Assembly: GCA_041441465.1 (NCBI GenBank)
Contig: JASDSY010000001.1
Span: forward strand, 62,001 to 126,000
DNA from: JASDSY01 sp041441465
Lineage (GTDB): Bacteria > Muiribacteriota > UBA9980
DNA length: 64,000 bases
Reading direction: 5' to 3'
Part shown: in pieces, positions 1-8,816 of the stretch
How positions within the stretch are numbered: the first letter of the stretch is position 1
How the letters are laid out: each line of letters begins with the position of its first letter
Notes under the pieces: generated by a model
Told to the model about the DNA's origin: nothing
Databases searched by the model: none
The model's input: only the letters and a program-made list of their open reading frames with translations
Program-made: the position numbers and the translations under genes

Positions 1-737
1 ATTTGAAGTTTTCCTGAATTCATATTCATCTGATTGCGTATTTTTTCAGCTAAATAAGCTTTCCGTTTGCTCTGCCAGGCAATAAACCAGACTGACAAAA
101 ATATCAAAAATATGATTATCGTTATCACAAAAAGATACCCTGAAAGTCCTTCTGAATTATCGCCGCTACCTGCGTCCGCCGAAGGTTTCGCATCGGTTTT
201 GGCATCCGCCGCGGAATCAGGCGCCGGTTCGCTTTTCTTTTCCTCGCTGACCTCGATAATTATAGGCTGGGTTTTAGCGATAACAGTCTTACCTGACGCA
301 TCGGCATATTCAATCGAAAATTCTCCGATCGTCAATTTGCCTTTCTTAACCGGATAAATTGAATATATGTAACTCATCTGAACGCTTTGAATTCCGTTAA
401 TAATACTTATCTGACTTGAAGTCCTGGTGCCCTGAATTTGAAAACCTTCAAAATCAGGGATTTTAGGTTCAAGATTTCCGCCGCGCCCGTCGGAACTAAC
501 AGTTATAGTTAAAATTATTTCCTCGCCCAGCGACGCGTTTGTTTTATCCGCGGCAGCCTTTATCTTTATTTCAGCGGCATATGACGCGCCGGCGGCAGGA
601 ATAAAATCATACCAGCCGGATGTTTCGATTTTCACGAACGGCGGCAGCATAATCAATAGCGACAGCGCAAAAACAAGAAAAAGCGAGCGGCAATTAAAAG
701 TCTTTTCAAAATATTTTTTTAATATTAAATTGATCAT
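1..737 (-). CDS. batD: BatD-like protein, N-terminal part (cut by window edge)
   Basis: Partial gene read leftward off the window edge; about 245 residues are visible. It opens with a basic stretch and a hydrophobic signal/anchor. An extracytoplasmic beta-rich domain follows, with the BatD-type order: a segment beginning with a Lys-rich stretch and SLGEEIILTITV, then IPDFEGFQIQGT, then SQISIINGIQS, then YPVKKGKLTIGEF. A Pro/Ala/Asp-rich linker leads to a transmembrane segment encoded near position 90-150. Known BatD proteins belong to Bat operons next to MoxR ATPases and VWA proteins and are tied to envelope or oxidative stress. No Bat partner is visible here; it would lie to the left. I chose the ATG at 737 because GAGG lies 8 nt upstream; an ATG at 743 is too close to it. 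Family call good, function inferred. Confidence 0.75.
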   Translation of the reverse strand, partial: MINLILKKYFEKTFNCRSLFLVFALSLLIMLPPFVKIETSGWYDFIPAAGASYAAEIKIKAAADKTNASLGEEIILTITVSSDGRGGNLEPKIPDFEGFQIQGTRTSSQISIINGIQSVQMSYIYSIYPVKKGKLTIGEFSIEYADASGKTVIAKTQPIIIEVSEEKKSEPAPDSAADAKTDAKPSADAGSGDNSEGLSGYLFVITIIIFLIFLSVWFIAWQSKRKAYLAEKIRNQMNMNSGKLQ

Positions 738-743
738 ACGCAT

Positions 744-1100
744 AACCTCAACATTCAATCCTGAGTTCCTTTTTTATTTTATTTTTTTGAAATTAAAGAC
801 ATAAAATAAAACCGTTTACCCATAAAACGCAAACAATGGATAAACATCATTTTCATTCATTAAAGAAAAGCACGTTTAACCTTTAAAAAAAGCATTAAGT
901 TATTTAAATTATTTTTTAATATACCACATTTTTTTTTTAGTTGTCAATAGCAATATTAACGTGACAAGTTAAAATTAAGTTAATTTTCAGTTAAATAAAA
1001 AAATATGAATAAAATGCTATAAAATTCTTTAAATTTATGTTATAGTAAAACATTATACCAATTCATAAATAAAATGCTTTTATTTTAAGGAGGAAGTCAG
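744..1100. other. AT-rich intergenic region between divergent batD-like and tpx genes
   Basis: No gene is visible. The stretch is A/T-rich with long T runs, and carries AAGGAGG at 1087-1093 as the tpx ribosome site. A TATAGT at 1041-1046 could be a -10 element for tpx, but no convincing -35 is paired with it. Confidence 0.5.
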
Positions 1101-1643
1101 ATGAGCAATTGCTGTTCAAATACCAAATACTCTGAAAGGAAAAATGCGGTAACTTTCAAAGGAAATCCGCTTACGCTGATAGGCTGTGAAATAAAACCCG
1201 GCATGAAAGCGCCTGATTTTGAAGTATTAACTAACGATCTTGCACCGGTAAAACTTTCAAATTATGATGGAAAAATAAAAGTGATTTCTGTCGTTCCTTC
1301 GCTCGATACGCCTGTATGCGATATGCAGACGCGCAAATTTAATCAGGAAGCAGTAAATTTTTCAAAGGACGTTATCGTTCTCACAATATCGATGGACCTG
1401 CCGTTCGCTCAAAAACGCTGGTGCGGCGCCGCGGGAGTGAGCAATGTAATAACGCTTTCAGATCATAAGGAAGGCTCGTTCGGCAAAGCGTTCGGCGTTT
1501 ACATAGCTGAATTAAGGCTTTTAAGCCGTTCAGTTTTCATACTCGACAAAAATAACGAAGTAAAATATGCCGAATACCTGAATGAAGTAACAAACGAGCC
1601 GGATTACGCCAGAGCGATCGAGGCATTAAAAAAAATCAATTAA
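1101..1643 (+). CDS. tpx: Thiol peroxidase Tpx (atypical 2-Cys peroxiredoxin)
   Basis: Reduces hydrogen peroxide and organic hydroperoxides in the cytoplasm or periplasm with thioredoxin-type reductant. The peroxidatic cysteine is Cys73 in PSLDTPVCDMQTRKFN. The resolving cysteine is Cys108 in MDLPFAQKRWCGAAG. Both motifs are diagnostic of the Tpx family, as is the C-terminal EVTNEPDYARAI. The protein has 180 residues against about 165-170 for typical Tpx; the extra N-terminal residues include a Cys-Cys pair at positions 4-5 that the family does not normally have. A strong AAGGAGG site ends 7 nt before the ATG. The stop codon abuts the stop of the convergent DUF3592 gene with no base between them. 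The gene stands alone. Confidence 0.96.
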   Translation: MSNCCSNTKYSERKNAVTFKGNPLTLIGCEIKPGMKAPDFEVLTNDLAPVKLSNYDGKIKVISVVPSLDTPVCDMQTRKFNQEAVNFSKDVIVLTISMDLPFAQKRWCGAAGVSNVITLSDHKEGSFGKAFGVYIAELRLLSRSVFILDKNNEVKYAEYLNEVTNEPDYARAIEALKKIN

Positions 1644-2072
1644 TCAGGCAAGTTTGAGTGAAAAATTCAAAAGCAGCCCGCCAATTAAGGCAAGCGTTGC
1701 AAATGAAATAAAGTAACCGTAAATCCCGTTCACCGGAATGTTATCACGTTCCGGTGAATCTTTTTTATAATGAATGCTGATTTCATCGCCTGCCTTGCTA
1801 AAACTCAACATGAGAGAGTTAACGGTGCCGGTTATGATTTTACCTGAGTTATCCCTGAATTCGTAATCGACATAATTATTAAATTGACTCACATATATAT
1901 GATTTCCCGGCACAAACGAACCCTGCACTTTTTTTATTGTCCCGGCCGCCCGTTCGTTATAAGATGTCATTATTTTAAAAACCCAATAAAATGAATACGC
2001 CGCATAGCATAAAAATAACGCCGAAACAATCAACCCTATTGTCTTATTGGGCCTGGGATCCTGATTTTGCAT
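1644..2072 (-). CDS. DUF3592-type two-TM membrane protein
   Basis: 142 residues with hydrophobic helices at about 12-33 and 116-140. The soluble loop between them has the DUF3592 pattern: AGTIKKVQGSFV, then VDYEFRDNSGKIITGTVN, then AGDEISIHYKKDSPERD. This family is widespread, of unknown function, and predicted to place a small beta domain outside the membrane. The gene is monocistronic and convergent with tpx. A TATAAT at 2112-2107 (minus strand) is a plausible -10 element. Family assignment is from motif recall; no function is claimed. Confidence 0.7.
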   Translation of the reverse strand: MQNQDPRPNKTIGLIVSALFLCYAAYSFYWVFKIMTSYNERAAGTIKKVQGSFVPGNHIYVSQFNNYVDYEFRDNSGKIITGTVNSLMLSFSKAGDEISIHYKKDSPERDNIPVNGIYGYFISFATLALIGGLLLNFSLKLA

Positions 2073-2159
2073 AATAAAAACCTCTTCTGTTGATTTTTAA
2101 AATATAATTATACGCTTTGAAATATCATTTTAAAAACTTTTTAACATAACGGTATTTTT

Positions 2160-3098
2160 TTATTTTTTTGCGCGCTTAGCGAAATTTAAAACATGTCGGT
2201 TTAATTTAACGAGACTGATTTCAGAAACATAAGGAACAAAACCGCAGCGTTTGATTTTATCATAAAGGCGCCTGACTGACCTGTAATTAGAATTTGCGGC
2301 ATAATCGGTGACAAATATCTGAACATTATAATCCTTTTTTAATTTTTGAAGTCTTTTTACGCGTTTATCGCTATATTTCGCGTCACAACGTTCATATTTC
2401 CGGGACCGGAAATTATAGGTGCAAAAAAGGCTCTCGACATTAAAGGCATTGACATAATTTCCTATCTCATCAGCGTGTTCCTCGAAGTTATTAGCCATTA
2501 AACCTAATTTCGGATTCACTTCCCTTATTTTCCTTATTATTTCACAAACAGCCGGCGTGCCGTTTTTGTAAAAGCCGAAAAAGCCGTCATTAATTACTAA
2601 AGGCGAATCGAGCGTATCGAGAAAAATTCCGTCATAGCCGCCGGCCGCGAGCGCCGGTACAGCTTCGTTAAGAATGTAATTGCGCCATGACTCCGAATCG
2701 GCATCTATATAAAATGAACCCGGCCAATTCGGATTTTCCTTTACGATAATTCCGCCGGCATTAAATTTTTCATATTCAGGGGCGGCTTTGTTTATTTCGC
2801 CAAGGCTGAGATACGCGAACACCTCGGTATTTTTACAATGAAGTTCCGGAATATCTACCTTCGCTTTAGGATCAACAATTATTAAATCAAAATGAGACAT
2901 TTTTTTAGTGTCAATTTCGGCGCCATAAAAAATCGCGTATGAATTATAGTTTTTCGCAGCAGCGCCTGCCGGCATCACAAACAGTATCAGAAAAACTATT
3001 AACGCCATATTACCTGCGGCGCTAATAATTACCAGCCTTGACATTTGCAAGATTTTTTCTGATGCTGCTCCCAAAAAGATTGACTCAATCCGGCTCAA
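2160..3098 (-). CDS. GH114 (endo-alpha-1,4-polygalactosaminidase-like) secreted protein
   Basis: 312 residues. After a hydrophobic export segment (about 20-48) comes a TIM-barrel domain with GH114/TM1410 hallmarks: SYAIFYGAEID, the HFDLIIVDP strand, VFAYLSLGEI, WPGSFYIDADSESWRNYI and GGYDGIFLDTLDS. The last contains the Asp expected at the catalytic end of a barrel strand. Members cleave galactosamine-rich polysaccharide or form the hydrolase part of PelA-type proteins, acting outside the cytoplasm. The start is a TTG preceded by GGGAG 7 nt upstream. In-frame Met codons at residues 19 and 32 would give cleaner signal peptides but lack a ribosome site, so the true start is uncertain. A TTGCCG-18-TATAAT promoter lies at 3160-3131. 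Substrate unknown. Confidence 0.78.
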   Translation of the reverse strand: MSRIESIFLGAASEKILQMSRLVIISAAGNMALIVFLILFVMPAGAAAKNYNSYAIFYGAEIDTKKMSHFDLIIVDPKAKVDIPELHCKNTEVFAYLSLGEINKAAPEYEKFNAGGIIVKENPNWPGSFYIDADSESWRNYILNEAVPALAAGGYDGIFLDTLDSPLVINDGFFGFYKNGTPAVCEIIRKIREVNPKLGLMANNFEEHADEIGNYVNAFNVESLFCTYNFRSRKYERCDAKYSDKRVKRLQKLKKDYNVQIFVTDYAANSNYRSVRRLYDKIKRCGFVPYVSEISLVKLNRHVLNFAKRAKK

Positions 3099-3130
3099 AT
3101 CTAACTCCCTTATTTATTTTAAAAACTATG

Positions 3131-3160
3131 AATTATATAATTATATCAGATAGGCCGGCA
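3131..3160 (-). promoter_or_regulatory. Sigma-70-type promoter for the GH114 gene
   Basis: On the minus strand TTGCCG (3160-3155), 18 nt spacer, TATAAT (3136-3131), about 30 nt upstream of the TTG start. Confidence 0.5.
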
Positions 3161-3233
3161 ACTTTCCATAACAAAATAAATTTAGCTGAATAAAATAACT
3201 CGCGAAAAAAATCAAATTTAGATTTTTATTTTT

Positions 3234-3263
3234 TTGACGATATTAAGAAAAGGGTATTATTAT
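3234..3263 (+). promoter_or_regulatory. Sigma-70-type promoter for the TPR gene at 3293
   Basis: TTGACG (3234-3239), 18 nt spacer, TATTAT (3258-3263). A GGAG ribosome site (3281-3284) follows, 8 nt before the ATG. Confidence 0.6.
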
Positions 3264-3292
3264 ATAAAATGTTAAAAACCGGAGTCTTGTAA

Positions 3293-4567
3293 ATGAAATT
3301 TTTGAAGATATTTTTAGTTTTAATATTTATTTTGTATATGGTGTTCAGTCCCGGAAAAATCGACCATTTAAAATTAGGAGATAAATATCTTCTCGAGGGG
3401 AAAGTGTCATTCGCGCGTGAAGAATACAATAAAGCCCTTAACTACGGCGCGCCCGCGGAAGTCGTAGCCGAGCGGCTGAAAAAAATCGATTTCATGAATA
3501 AGGAAGACCAGGTACATCTCAATGCGGCGTATGAGTTCGATAAAATGGGCGAAATAGAGTCGGCGGTCGCACAGTATAGAACCGCTCTTAAAATCAATCC
3601 CGACAATATAAAAGCGCTGCAAAACATGATGAACGATCTTTTTAAATTGGGAAAAAACGACGAAGGCCTTGAAATAATAAATAAACTGACGGCGCTCGGA
3701 GTTGAAAACGCAGAGATTCATTATTGTTCTGCGCTTTACGAGTACCGCCGCAGCGGTTATGACGCCGCCGGCGACAAGTTAAAAAAATGCTTCATGCATA
3801 ACCCAAAGCATATCCAGGGTGCCGAACTTTTAAAATTAATCGGCAAGAAAAAGAAGGAAATGGAACTAAAGAAAAAATATATAGCGCAGGAATTATTTTT
3901 AAACGGCGTAAGGCATCTTAAAAACCGAGAATATAAAATGGCGGCTCTTGAATTCCAGGATTCTCTGGCGAACAATATGCCGGAAGAAAAAGGCACAATT
4001 CCGAACGAAACGCTTAACAAAAAGATACCTGTCATGGAAGAGTACACAAAAGCCGCCATATATTTCAATCTGGCGCTTGCGTGCGAAATGAAAGGCAGCT
4101 ACGACGATGCGACGGCCGCGCTCGAGAAAATAAACGACAATGTAGCTGAAATGGCGGCCGTCTACTATAAAATATACGAAAACCAGAAAAAAGCTAATAA
4201 TGAAAAAGAAGCATACACGGCACTTTTAAAAGTCGAAAAACTCGATCCTGATTTTTACGACATATATTCGCGGCTGGGTTTTATGGCAAAAAAACTGGGC
4301 TTATACGAAGAAGCCATATCATATTTCAAGAAAGCAACAACCGTCGACTCACAAAACCCTTTAAATTATTATAACCTGGCGATCATGTATAAAAAAATCG
4401 GTAAAAACCTCGAATCAATTGATATTTTTGAAAAAACACTGTCCGTAACTTCAAATGACTCGAATTTAAGGTTTTTAATACTCGAACAGCTTAATCTTAT
4501 AAAATCTCAAGTCCAGGCGCAGAGCGCGTTATCAGAAAAAAAAGGCGAAACAAACATCAAAAAATAA
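3293..4567 (+). CDS. Membrane-anchored TPR protein
   Basis: 424 residues. Residues 3-20 form a short hydrophobic anchor or uncleaved signal. The rest is tetratricopeptide repeats: the pattern of small residues at helix contacts (for example AVAQYRTALKINPDN, ALEFQDSL, AISYFKKATTVDSQNPLNYYNLA) recurs about every 34 residues, giving roughly eight repeats. TPR solenoids are protein-protein scaffolds, so no enzymatic role is proposed. It has its own promoter and is followed after 41 nt by a small lipoprotein, probably co-transcribed. The next gene (5034) is another TPR protein, making a small TPR cluster. Partner unknown. Confidence 0.8.
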   Translation: MKFLKIFLVLIFILYMVFSPGKIDHLKLGDKYLLEGKVSFAREEYNKALNYGAPAEVVAERLKKIDFMNKEDQVHLNAAYEFDKMGEIESAVAQYRTALKINPDNIKALQNMMNDLFKLGKNDEGLEIINKLTALGVENAEIHYCSALYEYRRSGYDAAGDKLKKCFMHNPKHIQGAELLKLIGKKKKEMELKKKYIAQELFLNGVRHLKNREYKMAALEFQDSLANNMPEEKGTIPNETLNKKIPVMEEYTKAAIYFNLALACEMKGSYDDATAALEKINDNVAEMAAVYYKIYENQKKANNEKEAYTALLKVEKLDPDFYDIYSRLGFMAKKLGLYEEAISYFKKATTVDSQNPLNYYNLAIMYKKIGKNLESIDIFEKTLSVTSNDSNLRFLILEQLNLIKSQVQAQSALSEKKGETNIKK

Positions 4568-4608
4568 TATTTTTAGCAATTTTTAAATAATTAAGGGTTT
4601 GTAATAAA

Positions 4609-4881
4609 ATGAGAATCATAATCAATAATAATAATAAAATAATATTTACATTTTTCTTATTTTGTGCTATTTTTTTCTTATCATCATTCTTTCTTACCGG
4701 CTGTTTTACCTCTGAAAAGAGCGACGGCACAGAGGCGTATTATTCGCTCAAATCAGACTGCCCGCAATGCGGCGGCCTTAAATCGGTAAAAAGCGAAAAC
4801 GGCACCCTTATAAAATGCAAATATTGCGACGGCAACGGCTTTATTTACCTGACGCCGCAGGGAACGTATAAACAGCAATAA
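4609..4881 (+). CDS. Small lipoprotein with a DnaJ-type double CxxC zinc motif
   Basis: 90 residues. A hydrophobic signal peptide ends in the lipobox LTGC, predicting a lipid-anchored protein. The mature part has CPQCGG and CKYCDGNG, the CxxCxG spacing of DnaJ-type zinc-binding repeats, so a single structural zinc is likely. Only one pair of repeats is present, whereas DnaJ has four, so this is not a DnaJ. The gene sits between two TPR proteins; the downstream one also carries a zinc ribbon, suggesting a common assembly. The ribosome site is weak. No function is assigned. Confidence 0.7.
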   Translation: MRIIINNNNKIIFTFFLFCAIFFLSSFFLTGCFTSEKSDGTEAYYSLKSDCPQCGGLKSVKSENGTLIKCKYCDGNGFIYLTPQGTYKQQ

Positions 4882-4923
4882 AGCAGCCTTATAGAAATAA
4901 TATCATTTTTAGCAATTTTCAGA

Positions 4924-4952
4924 TTGTTTTTTTAATGAAACTTTACTATAAT
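4924..4952 (+). promoter_or_regulatory. Sigma-70-type promoter for the TPR/zinc-ribbon gene
   Basis: TTGTTT (4924-4929), 17 nt spacer, consensus TATAAT (4947-4952). A GGAGGT ribosome site precedes the ATG at 5034. Confidence 0.65.
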
Positions 4953-5033
4953 TCAACCGTAAATGTTAAATTATGAATATAAAATTTGATTTACAGCCGT
5001 TTGAATAACGGCTAAATTTTGGAGGTATTGTGA

Positions 5034-6914
5034 ATGGCACTTTTTTTAAAAAATAAACGTGAAAAAAAGCAGCCTGCCCAATTTATGCGTAATTCTTTAA
5101 TGCTGGCGGCCGCGGCTGGGATTATATCACTTTTTCCAGTCGATAATGCCTCGATAAATAACCAGACACCTGGTTTAAAAATTCTCGAAATATTAAAATG
5201 CTGCCCGGCTTACGCACAGCAAACAGCCTGTCCTTCATGCGGTTATGAAAACCTGCCTGGAGCCAAAAAGTGCGCGAATTGCAATGCCGCTCTTGGCGCA
5301 AGCGTAAAAACCGATGTACCGGCGCCGCAATCTCCGGCTAAACCCGCCGGACCCGTAAAACCTGCCGGCCCTGCCAAACCAGTCGTAATAGGGCCGAAGC
5401 CGCCTCAAAAACCGCTGGTCACGACCCCTGTCGTAAAAAAGAACCAATATACTTATTTTGACACTGGAAATGAATATTTCGCCAAGAAACAATATGTTAA
5501 AGCGAAAGAAGAATTTAAGGCAGCGTATGAAATGGACCCGACGATGCTGCCGGCGCTCTTGAAACTTGGAATAAGCTACTATAAAGCTAACTACTTCGAG
5601 GATTCGGCGCGGGTGCTTGACGAATATATAAAAAAAGACCCCAAACAGGCCGAAGCATATTACTATATGTCGCAAATAAACAGGTATAATAACGAGGAAT
5701 CTAAAGAACTGCAGAATTTGAAAAAAGCGGTTTCCCTGAATCCGAACTATGCCATCGCGCTTAATAACATAGCAATACACAGTATAAGGAACCGTTCATA
5801 CGAAGAAGCCATAACCAATCTTCAGAAAGCGGTCGCCGCAAACCCTGAATATTATATAGCTTACGTCAATCTGGCCGGTGCGTACATATATAAAGGCATG
5901 CTTGACGAAGCGCAGCAGGCTTTAGAAACCGCACTGAAGATAAACCCTGATTATTACCTCATTTATTATAACATGGGCGTTATTTACAGCACTAAAAATA
6001 AAATCGAGGATGCGATAAATCAATTTGAAAATGCGTTAAAAGCTAATCCGGACCACGCAGATTCAATCGCGAATAAAGCATCGATGCTAAACAGGCTCAG
6101 CCGTTTTAAAGAGGCCGCGGAATTATTAAAGCAGGGCCTCGTTAAAAATTCTAAGTCCGCGGCGCTGCACCTGAATCTTGCTATATGCTATGATAAACTT
6201 GGCATGACCGAAGAATCGACAAACGAGAATAACACTGCGAATAAATTAGTGCCCGGCTATAACATTACGGCTTGTCCGCACGGGATAATACTCGGCGCGA
6301 TAACATGTTATGATTATGAAGATACCGAGCAGGTAAAGAACAAGGAACCAAAGTTGAAATTATCGCTCACTACCGTTGTTAATGTTCTGGACAAAAAAAT
6401 AGACCAGAAACTTGACCAGCTCGGCACCGCCAAGAACGATACGCAAAGCGCCGAAATTTTACCTGAAGCTGCGTTCAAAAAAGGCGATGAATTATTCAAA
6501 CAAAACAAATTTAACGAAGCTATGGATGAATTTAAAAAAGCGGTTTCAGCTAAAAAAGATTATTACGAAGCTTATGAAAAATTAGCTTACTGTTTCGGCG
6601 CTATCGGCAAATACGATGACGCTACCGAATTTTTAAACAAAGTTATCGCTTTGAAAGCGGATTATGCCGGCGCATACATAAGTTTAAGCAGGATATTACT
6701 GACGCGCGGCGATAATGCGAAAGCGCTTGAAAATATTCAAAAAGCCCTGGAAAAGGACCCTAAAAACCCGGAAGCTCATTATTTAGCCGGTATCATATAT
6801 AAAATCCAGGGTAAAAACAAGCAGGCGGCAGACAGTTTCAAACAATACCTCGACCTGGCAAAAGACTCCGCGCGCCGTGAAATAGTCGAAAAAACAATTG
6901 AAACCCTGAAATAA
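5034..6914 (+). CDS. Large TPR protein with N-terminal zinc ribbon and Pro/Lys-rich linker
   Basis: 626 residues. A basic N-terminus and hydrophobic segment (about 20-35) look like an export signal or anchor. Next comes a zinc ribbon: ACPSCGYENLPGAKKCANCNAALG has two CxxC knuckles about 16 residues apart. A low-complexity Pro/Ala/Lys linker follows (residues about 95-140). The remainder is a TPR array, about ten repeats such as YIAYVNLAGAYIYKGMLDEA and YYLIYYNMGVIYSTKNKIEDA, interrupted by an insert at about residues 400-475 with a CPHG segment. The architecture suggests a scaffold, possibly periplasmic. It follows two related small and TPR genes and precedes yqeB by 45 nt. Function unknown. 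Confidence 0.8.
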   Translation: MALFLKNKREKKQPAQFMRNSLMLAAAAGIISLFPVDNASINNQTPGLKILEILKCCPAYAQQTACPSCGYENLPGAKKCANCNAALGASVKTDVPAPQSPAKPAGPVKPAGPAKPVVIGPKPPQKPLVTTPVVKKNQYTYFDTGNEYFAKKQYVKAKEEFKAAYEMDPTMLPALLKLGISYYKANYFEDSARVLDEYIKKDPKQAEAYYYMSQINRYNNEESKELQNLKKAVSLNPNYAIALNNIAIHSIRNRSYEEAITNLQKAVAANPEYYIAYVNLAGAYIYKGMLDEAQQALETALKINPDYYLIYYNMGVIYSTKNKIEDAINQFENALKANPDHADSIANKASMLNRLSRFKEAAELLKQGLVKNSKSAALHLNLAICYDKLGMTEESTNENNTANKLVPGYNITACPHGIILGAITCYDYEDTEQVKNKEPKLKLSLTTVVNVLDKKIDQKLDQLGTAKNDTQSAEILPEAAFKKGDELFKQNKFNEAMDEFKKAVSAKKDYYEAYEKLAYCFGAIGKYDDATEFLNKVIALKADYAGAYISLSRILLTRGDNAKALENIQKALEKDPKNPEAHYLAGIIYKIQGKNKQAADSFKQYLDLAKDSARREIVEKTIETLK

Positions 6915-6959
6915 TCTGATAATAAATACTTAAAACCATAATGAAAGTGTGAGTTAAAA

Positions 6960-7787
6960 ATGTTTGATTTTTTTAAAATAATCTGCGTCATAAAAAGCGG
7001 CGGCGATCTTGCGAGCGGAGTAGCGGCGAGCTTATTTAAAGCCGGCTTCACGGTCATTATGCTCGAAATTGAAAATCCGATGGCAGTGCGCCGGACGGTA
7101 GCGTTTTCAAGCGCCATAAGCGAGGGTTTTATCGAAATAGAGGGCGTTATGGGAAAAAAAACCGAGCTTAATGAGATCATCCACAGGGTAGGAAATGAAA
7201 AATTTGATTTCATCCCGGTCATAACCGACGAAAAATGGCAGACAATAGGCCGCATAAGGCCGTTTGCCACTATCGACGCAATCGTCAATAAACAGAACCA
7301 CGGCACCAAAATAGACGAGGCGCCTTTCGTAATAGCGCTCGGACCCGGTTTTACAGCTAAAAAAGACTGCCACGCGGTAATCGAAACCAACCGCGGCCAT
7401 AACCTCGGCCGGATCATCTATGAAGGAACGGCTGAAACAAATACCGGAAGGCCGGGCGATATAGCGGGTTATACTTATGAACGCGTGGTCAGAACGGACG
7501 TTGCCGGCATATTCAGGACCGAATATAAAATAGGCGATAAAATAAAAAAAGGCGACCTGTTCGGACATGTGAGCTTAAAACCGTTTAAAGCTCAAATTGA
7601 CGGTGTCGTAAGAGGGATTTTGCCGGACAGGACTATAGTAAAATATTATACCAAGCTCGGCGATATCGATCCGCGAAATGACGCATGCTATTGCTATACC
7701 ATTTCGGATAAATCGCGGGCCATCGGACGGGCGGTACTGGAAGCGATCTTAATCAGACTCAAAACTTATGCTCCTGCCGGGTTATAA
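6960..7787 (+). CDS. yqeB: YqeB-type selenium-dependent molybdenum hydroxylase accessory protein
   Basis: 275 residues. A Rossmann-like N-terminus (CVIKSGGDLASGVAASLFKAGF) is followed by the family-typical IENPMAVRRTVAFSSAI, LGPGFTAKKDCHAVIETNRGHNLGRIIYEG and an EILIxxLK-like end. These match the EF2563/YqeB group linked to maturation of selenium-dependent molybdenum hydroxylases. Family members normally sit with xdh-like molybdenum enzymes or selenophosphate genes; none is present here, so this is an isolated copy. It lies 45 nt after the TPR gene and is followed by a clear terminator, so it may be read from the TPR promoter. Identification good, biological role in this context inferred. Confidence 0.82.
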   Translation: MFDFFKIICVIKSGGDLASGVAASLFKAGFTVIMLEIENPMAVRRTVAFSSAISEGFIEIEGVMGKKTELNEIIHRVGNEKFDFIPVITDEKWQTIGRIRPFATIDAIVNKQNHGTKIDEAPFVIALGPGFTAKKDCHAVIETNRGHNLGRIIYEGTAETNTGRPGDIAGYTYERVVRTDVAGIFRTEYKIGDKIKKGDLFGHVSLKPFKAQIDGVVRGILPDRTIVKYYTKLGDIDPRNDACYCYTISDKSRAIGRAVLEAILIRLKTYAPAGL

Positions 7788-7856
7788 AAAGCTGAGTTAA
7801 TAATTAATTCGATTTTTTGATCTGTGTTAAAAAATAAGAATTCAACCACGTTAAAA

Positions 7857-7889
7857 CAAAAATCCGATATAAAAGTATCGGATTTTTTG
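7857..7889 (+). terminator. Rho-independent terminator after yqeB
   Basis: Stem ATCCGATA (7862-7869) / TATCGGAT (7876-7883), extended by flanking A/T pairs, with a six-base loop and a T run. The A run on the 5' side would also let it work on the minus strand for the HTH gene ending at 8016. Confidence 0.85.
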
Positions 7890-8015
7890 TTAGTTATTCA
7901 AGTTTAACGCTTGAAAAAAATATTTAGCAGCAAGCTGTTCAAATAAAAAATCAAAGAAAAATGCAATTAAGATTTTAACTCATTTAAATATTTTTAAAAA
8001 TAAAAACTGATCTAA

Positions 8016-8744
8016 TTAAAAGAAACGGGTAATACAGGTTCCGATAACGTCGGTTTTCGGCCTGCCGGCAATGCCGCCGTGCTCAGGCAATATTTCATTA
8101 ACGCTTTTAGGCGTTCTAAGCGGAGTAATTATTTTAAATTTCGAAACCGCATTTTTACCTTTTTGAGTTTCATAATCGATGTAGTTTTCTTTTTGCAGCG
8201 TGATTATTACTTTATGAAGAGTCTGACGCGTCAAGCCCGTAATTTCGGCCAATTCTTCTATTTTAAAATAAAAAAACACGCCGGCTTTTTCGTTCTCGAA
8301 ACAATCTATCTCGATAAGCTTTTTCAATACGACCCATGTGGCAAGGCCGTATTTCTGGCTTAAATGCATCGGCAGGCCGCTGTACTCGATCCAGCGCGGA
8401 CAGCGGTTGCAGTTTTCAGAAGTTTTGCTTTCCCACGTATCATTTATTTTTTCAGACAGATTATCGGAACGGTTAAGGTAATTAATTATGCTTTCATAAG
8501 GGACCTTCCAGAGTTTTTCGGACGCTTTTATGCCGAATATTTCCCCGTTCCTCAATTTTCTTCTGAAAACCTCCTCATTTATGCCAATTTTCATGGCGGC
8601 TTCACGCACGCTCAATAATACCTGGCCCGGCTGTTTTTCATTTTTCTTAACATGAAGTTCCGGATTTTTTTTCAATGAACTTAAGTTCATTTTATTTTTT
8701 TTCACATGTTTTTTATCATCATGTTTTTTATTAAATTTAATCAT
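8016..8744 (-). CDS. Putative DNA-binding protein: excisionase-type HTH plus winged helix
   Basis: 242 residues, family not recognised. Residues 1-40 are very Lys-rich. Residues 42-90 (LLSVREAAMKIGINEEVFRRKLRNGEIFG...KLWKVP) resemble the MerR/excisionase helix-turn-helix used in DNA-binding adaptors. A CNRC knuckle lies at about 112-115. Residues 130-200 (YGLATWVVLKKLIEID...ITGLTRQTLHKVIITLQKENYI) look like a winged helix of the kind found in replication initiators and MarR-like regulators. A repressor or plasmid-type replication-control role is possible. The neighbouring gene (8817-9518, same strand, 72 nt upstream) is a zinc-ribbon protein, and the two may be co-transcribed. No function is claimed. 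Confidence 0.55.
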   Translation of the reverse strand: MIKFNKKHDDKKHVKKNKMNLSSLKKNPELHVKKNEKQPGQVLLSVREAAMKIGINEEVFRRKLRNGEIFGIKASEKLWKVPYESIINYLNRSDNLSEKINDTWESKTSENCNRCPRWIEYSGLPMHLSQKYGLATWVVLKKLIEIDCFENEKAGVFFYFKIEELAEITGLTRQTLHKVIITLQKENYIDYETQKGKNAVSKFKIITPLRTPKSVNEILPEHGGIAGRPKTDVIGTCITRFF

Positions 8745-8816
8745 ATTATTTATTTCCTTTTTATTAATTTCATTGTCAGATAATCACTCAACGATACTCC
8801 GTTAGAATCGTCAATT

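Noticed and set aside
3226..3429. Small minus-strand frames overlapping real genes throughout the window (this is one example)
   Set aside because: They lie antisense to well-supported genes with domain evidence and have no ribosome sites or promoters of their own.
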